50,685 nt of DNA from Phoronis australis. Lineage: Eukaryota; Phoronida; Phoronidae. The stretch lies in contig NMRA01000655.1 of the NCBI GenBank assembly GCA_002633005.1, forward strand, positions 171,526 to 222,210, given 5' to 3'. This document shows, one piece after another, positions 1 to 11,600 of the stretch. The translations under genes and the position numbers were made by a program. The notes under the pieces were generated by a model that worked only from the letters and a program-made list of their open reading frames with translations, was not told where the DNA came from and searched no databases. Each line of letters begins with the position of its first letter. Within the stretch, counting starts at the first letter, position 1.

Positions 1-229
1 CCGTGTCTCACTGTGTGTGTCGTCAGCTTATACTCTGTGGTGGCATTACTGCGTCATTTTATCTTCACTTGAGAATGAAACAAGTATGTTTCGAAATATC
101 GTGTGTCTTTTTAATTATGTCGCTAGGTCAGTTACTGTATCTATGTTCAGTAGAGAGTAGAGTTTTATTCAGAAAGTATGAACGCAACGGAATAAAGACC
201 GTGAAAAATGAAAAGTGTCGTGTATTCAA

Positions 230-575
230 CAAATTCTATATATATATATATATATATATACATATATGTTATGTCTTATTTTTATTATTTATTTATTGTC
301 TGTTTATATATACATATATATTTATATTTTAGTTAATCATCTTGTCTTACTTTCTTTAATTATATTTATCACATTTTTAAGTTTGTTTCATCGGTCTTTC
401 CATGTTAATATCTTATTCTGTATTGATTATTTAAATATTGTCTTTTATTTTTTAATTCTGTTAGTTTGTCTTACTGTCTGAATGTTTTTACTAAGGGCCC
501 CCATGGAAAGCAGTATAAACTGATGGGGATACAGTCATTGTAAATATTACATTAATAAATAAATACATAATAATA
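230..575 (+). mobile_element. 3' tail of a CR1/Jockey-like LINE (copy 1)
   Basis: The stretch from about 280 to 560 aligns by eye with 26470-26757, the 3' untranslated tail of the LINE at 25.4-26.8 kb. Both share the same order of blocks: a simple repeat, a T-rich run with 'catcggtctttc', then 'gggccccc/a atggaaagcag' and 'ctcattgtaaatatta' type ends. Here the simple repeat is (TA)n at about 235-262; in the other copy it is TGTA-rich. No coding part of the element is left before it in this window, so it is either 5'-truncated or continues off the left edge. Confidence 0.7.
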
Positions 576-928
576 AATGAATTATTACGCTAACGGCTCT
601 CGTCAATCTGCATTGTATTTAAAGCAGCGACAAGGTTATGCAAGAACTTATCGACAAATTTGTGTATTGAGGAAAATGCTTGTACCTTCACAAGTATAGA
701 TTTTTAACTCAGCAAACGTGTATATCTTCTGAAAGCAGAAAGGCAGTAGAATTAAAGTTTTGGATTGTTTCCAATCTACCAGTAATTAGGTCACGTGATC
801 ACCCTTTTCCTTAAAAGTTAGCAAATAGAAAGGTGCATTGATAGTTAAGCATCGGCATCAATAGCATGGAAGAAATATTCTCAAAAAGCTGTTGCAGTTT
901 TCTACTGAAAGATCATTTCGTTTTCGTT

Positions 929-2367
929 TTATTCAACTTTTATGTACCTATACAAAATTTCATTGACACTGTGAGCCCAGTTACAATTACCATTTTCACC
1001 TTGTTCCCTAAGCATACTATAACACTTCAGTTGGTATCTATGTTCTTCCATATCAAATAATTTTGTCAAATAGATAATTGGTTTACATATATATTTTGTA
1101 ATTAACAGTTGTCTACCACATTCACCGCGAGCCGTAGCACTTGGCGTTATAATACTCAATCTCAGAGCATATTCACAGAAATCATTATGAACTTTTTCAA
1201 TAGATTCACACATTGATGTTCCCCATATTTCTGCACCATATGTTAATATAGACATTATCATAGAGTCAAAGAGTTTAAAATGCACTCCATGGGAAATACA
1301 GTTAAATTTTGACAGAGTGGCTTTAATAACGCTCATTGCTTTTCGAGCTTGGCTTGCAAGTACTCTACAACACTCTCTCCATTTAAGTCTGCAGGAGAAT
1401 GTGTCTCCTAGGTACTTGTAGTACGATTTGGTATCTACTTTCTTATCGCCAAAAACCAATCTTTTATTACTTGAAAGTATGCCTCCTCGCTTAAATACCA
1501 CAACATTCGTTTTCTCCAAGTTAACTTGGAAGTTCCAATTTCGACAAAACTTTTCGAGGACATTGAGCTTCATCTGTAGCCCAGCAACAGTATTCGACAC
1601 CAGCACAAAATCATCGGCAAAAAACAGAGAACCTACATCACAACCCGTAGAGACACGTATACCTCTGCCTACAATTTCTCTAATATCAGACACTAGCGTG
1701 CTAAAAAACACCAAGAACAGCCAGGGACTTAAAAACACAACTTTGCCGGACACCGACTGTACAGCTGAAATAGGGTGTGGTCTGAGACTGAACCATAACG
1801 CACGATTGTATAGATCAGTACATACTGCGCAAAATGTTAAACATTTTTCCATGCAAACCTTTGGTTAAAAGAGCATAAAATAAACGGGAAATATCTGCAC
1901 TATCAAATGCCTCACTAAAATCGACGAATGCACAATATACTTTCCCCTTCCGTTTAGTGGATGATACACTGCTGGTTAAAAATGTTATCGATTGTAGAGT
2001 ACCGAATCCGAAAGCCTGCTTGTTCTTCCGGGATACATTTCATGTTATTCGACCATTCAACTATACGAGGATAAAGAATAGTTGTAAAAATTTTATTAAT
2101 ACTATATATAACGGAGATCCTTCTGTAATTATTTGGATTAAATTTGTCTCCTTATTTGTAACACGGCACAATAATACTTTTTGACCAGTGGGATGGATAA
2201 TGCCCGTTATTGACAATTCTATTAGAAAGTTTGTGTAGAAGTTCTACTAGGGCCTCAGGGAAGCACTTATAGAATTCAACCGGTATGCCGAATTCTACAA
2301 AAGCTTTCCTATAGCCCTTGGGTTGAAACATTTTAAAAACAACCTCTATAAGCAGTTTGGAGAACAA
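929..2367 (-). pseudogene. Non-LTR retrotransposon reverse transcriptase, decayed
   Basis: Minus-strand frames give pieces of a LINE reverse transcriptase. The piece at 2367-2152 carries the finger region (HWSKSIIVPCYK). Around 1960-1860 another frame carries motif A as FVDFSEAFDS. The frame 1852-929 carries LSPWLFLVFF, then the FADD catalytic box, a KTNVVVF segment and a YYKYLG thumb-type motif, followed by a C-terminal region. The pieces lie in different frames, so the copy is disabled by frameshifts. The endonuclease part is not seen. It sits upstream of the first visible KLHL10 exon and is antisense to it, most likely inside a KLHL10 intron. Clade assignment is not possible by eye. Confidence 0.8.
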
Positions 2368-2611
2368 CGCATAAAAGCATAGTGTGCAAAAATTTTATAT
2401 GAATCCGATTTCTGAGATACGATGTCCCGAAGTCAGCCAAATTTGAACACTTTTGTAGCTCCTGCTTCCTGTCCAAAACATGTTCTGATTTAGACCACTT
2501 ACCGTTATAAAATCGGTGTTATTTTATCAATTACTCAGTTTAGAAGTGCTCTCTGGGCAATTTAAAAGTTTACTTGAATTTATTAATTGTCTGTGGATTA
2601 CTTTTGATTAG

Positions 2612-2693
2612 GGATGGATTACTTTAACAGCGTGAGATGCTTCGATCCAGTTGTCAAGGTGTGGTCAGAGTGTGCGCCTATGAATGCAAGAAG
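2612..2693 (+). CDS. KLHL10: KLHL10-like exon a (kelch repeat 2)
   Basis: Acceptor ttttgattag before 2612 and donor GT at 2694 (gtttga, a weak but legal donor). The exon starts with two bases of a Gly codon and encodes MDYFNSVRCFDPVVKVW and then CAPMNAR, ending two bases into an Arg codon that is completed by the next exon. DYFNSV-RFDP is the KLHL10 repeat 2 signature. The methionine at 2614 is internal, not a start. Confidence 0.85.
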
Positions 2694-5600
2694 GTTTGAT
2701 TTACTTTACAACTTAGTTTTGTTTCCAATCTCAAAAACTACGAACAGTAATACGTATACCCCCAGTTGGAGTCGGCGTCAGGTAGAGTGCTACAACAAAA
2801 GGGAAATCCTGGGGAGTGTTTCGCGAGGATTCGGCATCATCATACCGAGGAAAATCATAAGAAAAATGACTTCTTGAATTCATGCTTGGCCCTAACCTTA
2901 ACCCCAACTCTAACTGAAACCCTTCGTAACCCTAAGATCAACACTGGCCCTAACCCTAAACGCTAATCCTGACCCGAACACCAACCGTATCTAAGGTGAC
3001 GTCATTTCTGTCTGTTGTCTGATTCCGTTCGGTGTGCCAATGCCAAGCCGTTTCGCGAGTATATGCTCAGGACCTTTCTTAGCCTATCCTTGCAAAATGA
3101 CTATCACTAGTGACTGGTCGGTGAGGTTGGAATGTTGATTAAACTAAAAGTATGAGATAAGCAAAGACCTTTCGCCGAAACTGCATGCTACTGTCTCGCG
3201 TCTACGGAGCGCAGCCTTAAGTTATCTTCATGGTGACCATCATTGGCACCAGTGGCCATTCCAGGTATTTCCACAACTATCCGCGCGAATCTCAGAGCAA
3301 GAATCGGTGGAAAATTACCCGCCTTGAAGCTCGTAATCAACATGTACATCTTCATCCAAGCCCCCTTTAATTTGCTTTCGCGAATAGCTATCTTCTTGTT
3401 ATATACCTATACAGGATAGGCAATTTCGACCCCTCACAGACTGCAAGGACGTTTTATCTAAAAGCATTTAGCATTAAAGGCATTATTTTCCCATGCATGT
3501 ACCAGGAGGGAAGATGACATCGGGTTCCTCCAAAATTTATCATATCTGGAGCCCCTCTAAATCCGCCTGTGGTTTTTGATAGATGAAGTTAAACATAAAT
3601 TATTTCACATTATAGCACGTCACCCAACCGGTATTGAACAATGCTTTTGATGTCATACGACAATCGAGCGTTTTCAGCCGAAAAATTTCAAATCTGTATC
3701 ACAATATATTATTGCAAATGCGGTCTACTTATATACAAAGGGTCGTAGGAAGCGGGGGGGGGGCACGTACCCCCAAAGTTTGCAGGCGTCAGGGTTAAAC
3801 CGTGGCAACCGACATAGGCGTGGGGTCGCGGACAGTTGAGAAAATAAAAACTGCGAATACGGATAAGAGAGAAAATTCAAGAGAACCTTTTGTATCACTT
3901 GAGAAAAATTAATGATCTGACGGAGAACATGAACTGCTGCGCATTTCCTAGTCGTTGAAAAATACACCTTTTCATATTGATGACATTCGTGTTTTTATTG
4001 ACAAATTCTTTAGGGATCGCTCACGGAGAAAGGGCCCATTGTTGGAATGGTTTATCTCCATTTTCCTGTTTTTGGAAATCGTACATCCGGCTTTCGTGTT
4101 GAGGAAGGTCTCTTCTTGCAGGACCACACGACAGTGGAATGAACTATCATTCTTTACCAAGCTTAATGATGTTTGAAGAACGTGAGGACCACTATTTGTG
4201 AATTACACAAAATGACTATTTTCAATGGTTATTTTCAAAATAATGTTACCTTTTTAACATAGTATCACGTGTAGTATACCTTTTGAAGATCGTTACAAGG
4301 AGTTGTTTGTAAGGAATTTGTCGAATGCACAATTCAAAGCTTTGGAAGTACTCCGTGAATCTTGACAAAAGGTCCACATTCGTACAAATTCGAGCCCCCC
4401 ATTTTTTTAGGCTGGGTGCACGCATGGATCTCAGCTACAGTTTCTTGAAGCAGTTCCCAGCTACCCGCCTTGCGCTGGCCCTAGGCCCATGCACTCTTAC
4501 TCTCCATGAAAATTTGTTTATTCAAACCCTGATGGTTGCATCGCCGCGATGGCTTCCACCTATGGCGGACGTGGGGGGTGGGGGTTCGGAACGAATGTGG
4601 CGGGTTGGAGGGCGGAGGTGGTCGTGGCTATAGGAAAGAGGGGGTAGTTTGACAAAGTCGAATTGGTTTGTGCCCCCCAATAATTTTTACCTTCCCACGG
4701 GCCTGATACACTGTAGGTTTAACAAAAAACACATCCGTTCTCAGATTATACAAATCCAGGATCAGACATTGTAGACATTACGAAATGATTTGTCTCTTGA
4801 TAACTTATCGTTGTGTAATCAACTTAAGACGAAACAAATACAGCGATACTTTATTGAACTTTAGCTCCTAGTACTGTCCTTGAACTGTCTGTCCAAGGTT
4901 TTGAAAGGTTCACAGAGCACTCGTGCTACATTACAGAGGACCCATATCCAGTATTTTTGCCATCGTTAACACTTCTCAATTCTGTGGTTACACTGAAGTT
5001 GGAAACCTGGACTGGAGCTCATGGGTGTGATTGTTGGCTTAATGAACCACTTCATTCTTATTTTATCATACTTTGAACTTAAATATTTTGACTCGTCGAC
5101 ACAGCGCTCAATAAAGCTTTAAATTCGTACGTAAATTATGCGTTGAAACTTCCGTAAATATAATATTTTGCGCTCCACGTTGGGAGAATGTCGGTCGTCT
5201 TGCTACAGTTTTTGCCTACAGTCTGTCAGCAGAGTCTTTAAATTTGATCCTTGCGTCCTTGAAATCTCTTCGCCTTTTTCACCCTAGCGTAATCGTTTTC
5301 CAGTTGCGTCAACTGCTGCTTGGCCGACGACAGGTCTTTTCACACTCTTACCACGTCATTCATTACGGCTGTGTTGGAGCAACTGTAGTAGTCAGTTTGG
5401 CTAGGCACTTTTCCAGTTCTTTGTGTAAGTCATCCACTGCTTTCTTGTAGTAGGCTTCAACGCTCGACAGCTTCAACTGAGCTTCTTTCAGCTGTTTCTT
5501 GAGACCTTCGTCTTGAGTTTTGAGCTCTTGGACGACCTTTGTTTCATAGGTTAATTTCGTTGTAGTCATGGTCAACAAAGTCTCGAGCTGCTGGCGCTCC

Positions 5601-8600
5601 TGCACTAGTTTTTGATATTTCGCCTTTTCTTCTTGTAAAGTATCATAGCAGATTTCCCAGCGGGGATAATATACCTCATGTCGACATTCAAACGCTTTCA
5701 AGTCGTAGAATTTCCGCTGCCAGTAGCATAACTCAGTCTTGTATTTCTCACACGCGCCCTCCACTTCACTCAACTTAGTAACTACCAACAGCAGGAGAAT
5801 TGACAAAAGCACAAACATTTCAAAGGCTTCAGAGCCTAATGAATATCCAACAGGCCCACGTCACTTGGGGTGTAGTGATTATGATAACGGTGGTCGTTAC
5901 CTGAAACCTATTGAGTTTAAATGGAGCTTTATCGCAGCAATCTGATTCGCTTCGTCATCGAGAGATGACTTAGTGGGAATCGGAGTTGGGGTGGCCCTGT
6001 GATACGGAGACCTATCTTAATCTCATTGAAAACAATTAAGCTTAAGTAGGTGACGCAGTCCACAGTCGAACAAAATTTCCTGGTACCTTGGCATTGTTTA
6101 GGGTATGGATGAATCAAATTTCATAAGCACTCCACTGAAAAACTTTGATTTTTGCTTGACACCCGAAGTTTTGAATTAACGCCATCAGGTCATGCGATCT
6201 AGAATTTTGATAAAAATTATTCTCTTAGATAAATGTATTATAGTATTAGAAGACTCCAGAAGAGACATATTTATTAAATACCATCGTTGTAAGCTTTTCG
6301 ATTTGTGGCTCATCCACGTATTTACTCATCCTTCAGAATTATTGTAAAAACATTTTTGAAACTTGAAAGAGCGAGGAAATTGACTGAAGGTGATCTCGTG
6401 TTACAACTATGACTGAGGGGCAGGTCAGCTACCTCACACTAGGTTATAAGTAACTGGTTAGGCGGGGACACGTTGGGCGAGTTACCCGTTCAGGGTATAG
6501 TTTTGATGTTGACAAGTAATTTTTATGAATTTCCCTTTATCGGGGTGCCAAAAACCTAGACTGTAAAAATGATTTTAGTGGAATAAAAGGAACATGTGGA
6601 ACTCTTACCAGGGCTATGGATTGCGCATAACTTTGTGGACGATGACCGACAGTAGGTAACACTTTTAGCTTATGTGTTAAAGCGGCTTCAACTGGCCTTA
6701 CACCGCAAAACATGTTTGGCTTCAAATTGGTCCTTAATCAAACTGAAGGTAACGGAGCTTCGACAGTGTTGACTGTTCGTTACTGCTTGAGACCGTTTTA
6801 TTGGCCCGAGACTGGTCTTCACAAATTACGAACTGTCAGCTCTTTGCAAACCCACAAATCACATCCAATCTGAGTAAGAAGTGAGTCGAATTCTTGACAG
6901 AACGCGGGTTAATAGCCGACCTAAACGTTACTCTAGAGGAGACTTATTTGTGATTATCTGCTTTGAAAGAAAGTGGCTCCAGACGTCTTATTTTTGATCA
7001 CAACTCTTTCTTTTTATTGCAAAAGTAGGTCTACTTGAAAAAATGAAAATAATATTCGTCACAAAATCTTTTATTGAAACATGGGCACCCAAAATTCTGA
7101 TCACTGTCATGCAGAGTAACCTTGAGAGACTTTTTACCTATTCTTAGTACATGAAAAAAGTTTTTTATTTTGTTATGAAAATCGTTTTGTTGCATCAGCT
7201 TAACATCGGAAATGTTTTAGCTAAAAGCTGCATTGCTGCATTGGTTACCAAACGAAAGACAAGAGCCAATTTTGATCTTTGAACGTAACAAAATTACGAT
7301 CCCTTTTACACATTTAATTGATATCGAAATTGTGATAATTTTTGTAGATGTTACGTCAGTGTAACTGTTCTTGACAACTGTATATACGCAATGGGCGGAT
7401 TCGACGGTCACGTACGCCAAAACACGGCCGAGCGGTACGCGCCCAAGACCAACCAATGGAGTCTCATTGCACCGATGAATCAACAGAGAAGCGATGCCAG
7501 CGCCACTTCATTGGACGGTAAGGTTTCTGACAATCAATCCGTTGCCCATCTGCATGGGCGAGGGATTGGGTTAATACACAGCCGATAATCATGGGCGGCG
7601 CACCATAGGTTGCTGGGGGGAGACTATAGCCCCACCACTTTTTTCAGTGCTACACCGCCCATGGTGTGTGGGCGCTGCACCACAGGGGTGGGGGCTGGGG
7701 GGCTATAGCCCCCACTTTTTTAGTGCTACGCCGCCAATGATAATGTTTGTTATTACACCCCACTAATACTTCTTTCCTTTGACTGGCTAAAACGCAGAAC
7801 GATAACTTCCGTTGTTAGGCGATGTTGAGCAGCAGGCCATAGAATATCACTTTTCATTCATACCCGTACAACTCAGGTATCGGATGATGCTATTCGTGAT
7901 CCGACCAAACACAGACTGCAGAATTCACAACTCCTTGACCGTGTAAGCAAACGGAGCAGAAACCGTCAGTAAATCAAAGCAAGTAAGAAACGACAAAAAG
8001 GAGAAAATGTGTCGATTCCCACTACGTGTCCATCGAATAGGAAGCTGCGAAGCCCGTTATAGGGTCGGCAAATCTCTACTTAATTTTGAGGAGTCTTGGC
8101 GTCCAAAGTTAGGGGAGTTTGTGCTTAACATGTGGCCTGCAGAGTTGCAGTTGACAGCATCGAGATCACCTTATATAGCGAACCTGTCTGGGAAGGAGCG
8201 ATTCTTAGAAACTTTTCTTTCAGGAGGACGTGGACATTTATTTTATTCTTTGTTTGCAGATGGCGCTCGTTCTCCATGCATGTGGAGATAGTTTACCTTT
8301 GCTTTGCAACACATGTAGGAGACTGGTGTGCAACACAGGGAGCACTTGCACCTTGCTTTGCAAGGTAGCCGTTATACGTTATGACATACAGTGTATTATT
8401 ATGGCGCTGAAATCATATGCGTATATGTAGGCTGTGAAACTGTGCACAAATTTTCATATTTGAACAGAAACACAACATTAAACTAAATCTGGTACTCAGA
8501 GTCACCGTGTCATATAAGAATGCCCTTAAAGTCGAATTTAGAACTTTATGTTTCAAGTTTAGAACTGATCGCCTGACGTCAAAAGTAAATTAGCAAGGTT

Positions 8601-11600
8601 ACTTCCTAGGCAAGGTGTGGATAGTTGGCGGCTTCAACGGACAAGAGTGCATGAACTCAGGAGAATACTACACACCGCGCACGAATCAATGGACGATGAT
8701 TGCGCCGATGCGAAACAGGCGTAGCGGAGTGGGAGTGATAGCACATCACGGAATGGTATGTACCAAGCAGAAGGATACTGATAAACATATAGTTCCAAAC
8801 TTCTGTCGTAGTTAAAACTGCGACTTAAAATATTAAATCGTTGCTGAGAAACCATTGTGAGCCCACATAAACTTGGAAAAAGTTTGAAAACTCGCACCCA
8901 AAACACTCTTCACACGGTGTACAAAATACAAACCATATAAAAATACGCTGGGGCATAAACTTTACAAGCTCTGCGCAAAATAAAAAAGGCGGTTGCGGTA
9001 TTCCTTTACGACTTGTCGTTTCCGTTATGCTTTTACCATGGCATGCAATTTGACCAAGATTTAAGCGAAGTGCCGAAAGCAAAATGGATAGGTATTTCAA
9101 GATAAATTAGAACAGCAGAATTTTCCTCAAGTAGTGTAAGTGATAATATTTAACTCAGTGGTAGAAGACTGCGTCATCCGACCCAGTTCAGTTGTTGTTC
9201 TACACACGCGAAGAGCGACTTGAGCCAAGGGAATATGAAACTACGTTCAAATTATTAATGTACATTTTACCAAAATTCGACTTGAACATATCGATGCCGA
9301 TACGTGCACGAGTGTTTTCGACGATAGCCGATCAAAAACTCCGAATTTGTGATTAAAGAAGACAGAAGTTCTACCAATGCGTTGCCCTCTTGTCATTGGA
9401 GAAATTCAATTCTCTTTGCAAAGCGAATGACTACATGAACTAGAAAATTGGAAATCTACCCAAAATGTATCAGCGACTACATGTACATGGTTTAATCATG
9501 TTGTCCTACATAGTTTTTATTGGTCGCAAGAGGGCGATAATTGCCATAAAATTTCGATACCCTCTCGCTGGTTCCCCACGTGCCTAGCCAACACGCAGGA
9601 ATCACGCAGCGACACGCGCTTTAGCATTGGTTGATGTAACCGCAGCAGTCATTAATTAGCGTTACAACACCATGAAAAAATGGCGGACTGTAAAAGATTT
9701 TTAGCCTTGTCATGCAAGAGGCGTCGCAGCAACTATTTCGTTCCTGCAGTGACGTTTAATACCAGCGTGCTTGAAGCACATACACCATCAGGCCGATTTA
9801 AACGGTGGATTATTCATACTGTGTGAACACAGGACAGTATCGTAAACAAAAGTCATCGACAGTAGAAAGATGCACTCCGCAAAGGCGCAACCACAATTTC
9901 TCGGAATCACATTTCATGAACATAAACTTTAAGCACCGATTTGTCTGTACAGCAGACCAGATTTACATTTCAGTCCATCAGTCATGCCAGTTTCTTTGCG
10001 TAAAGCACTCCCTGTGGAGAATTCGACTAGCAAATCAGACACGCCAGTGTAAAAAAATTCCCGAGGAAAATTAATTGCGTGCTGGCTACTGACCACCAAG
10101 CGGAACGCAGGGAACCAGCGAGCGATGACTCAGCGTCACCTATACTGAAACGTGGCCCTGTGGAAACATGATGAACGACAAATCCGTTTATCGCGTTGGC
10201 ATTAACCGCGCGATTGCTTTAGAAATCGTCTTAATTTTAATGTTTGATAAAGAGAAAATTATGAGTTTCTGAGTGATTCGCTAAGACTTCGATTAAAATT
10301 TACATCAGTTACCAGTAGCTTCTGCGTCTTCATTGCACAGTGGAGCAAACGACAGAAATGGAGTATTAGTGCGCAGCGCCAGTGCCGGTCGCCTGGGAAA
10401 TCACGCACAGGGGGCGTCATTACTTAGCCATAGTTCCTTTACGATTGCCCTTGTTGTCTGAATCAGACACTTGAAATCGGGTCTGAGCCCCTCCCCCCAC
10501 ACACACAAAATAAAACTGCACACATTGTTAAATGTTGTTTTAACCGTAGTATAATGTTAATTACCGGAGTTAATTAATAAACTCCTCACGCTCTTGCTGT
10601 TTTATTTTTTACGGCAGCCAAGGGGGGGGGGGGGCNNNNNNNNNNNNNNNNNCAAGGGGGGGGGGGGGCGCCCCCTAAATCTGCCTATGGGTCTTAGTGT
10701 GTTAATTATAGTAGCAATAAGAATTTTCCATGTGGTCGCGTGGCAATGGGCGTTTTCTGCGTGTAACCAGCATTAGGCAAATTTTCGCCCAATGTGAACG
10801 AGTGTACTGCACATTGGTGTTGACTGTGACCGACAGCACACAGACATGGCGTTAGTGTTTTATAAAAAATGCTAAACCAAGCCCTAAACTACATGTGCAC
10901 GACAGCATCTCCGTTTCTCTGCACGAGTTAACTTGAAAATAGCAATTGTATTTTGAGATCGCACTAACTGATTGAAAGCAAACATTAAATCATTCATAAC
11001 AATTGGAATATCAAATTTATGTCAAAGTTCATTCTTCAAGGGGCATTCTAGTAAACATGAGATTCACGGCTCTCAATAAATTCCATCTCACAACAAGGGG
11101 AAAACGTTTATCCAAGACACAGTTCCACGTAACTCATATATGAATCACACATCTAAATCATGAAAAACATTTTTCTGTACTCAACATTTGACGAATATGT
11201 TTTGCATTTAGTGCTTTTAAAAAGTGCCAAGTACAAAAAGGAGGCCTAAAAATAAACGAGTAGGGAAAAATGACTATCAGGGCACAAATAATTCTCAGAA
11301 ATGCACCTGTATTTTTAGTTCAAAAACATGTAATTTTGATAATCTTTGTGTTCACGTTCTCATTGTTCTCTGTTCCTTTCCCCCCAGATCAGTTAAATAA
11401 CATTTCCAAAGAATTTCAGTTTAAACTTGTTTTAACTTGTTGTTTGATAGATATTTGCCATTGGTGGTTTCAACGGAATATCGAGAATGAACTCCGGCGA
11501 AAAATATGACACTGAAAAGAACACGTGGATGAATATCGCCGAAATGTACAATCCACGCAGCAACTACGCCATTGAGGTACATGTATGCCTTTAAGGCCTA

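Noticed and set aside
2880-2985. Interstitial telomere
   Set aside because: Hexamers are too irregular to call a telomeric array; recorded only as a degenerate patch.
10594-10776. ORF across the poly-G gap
   Set aside because: Crosses 17 N; no protein signal.
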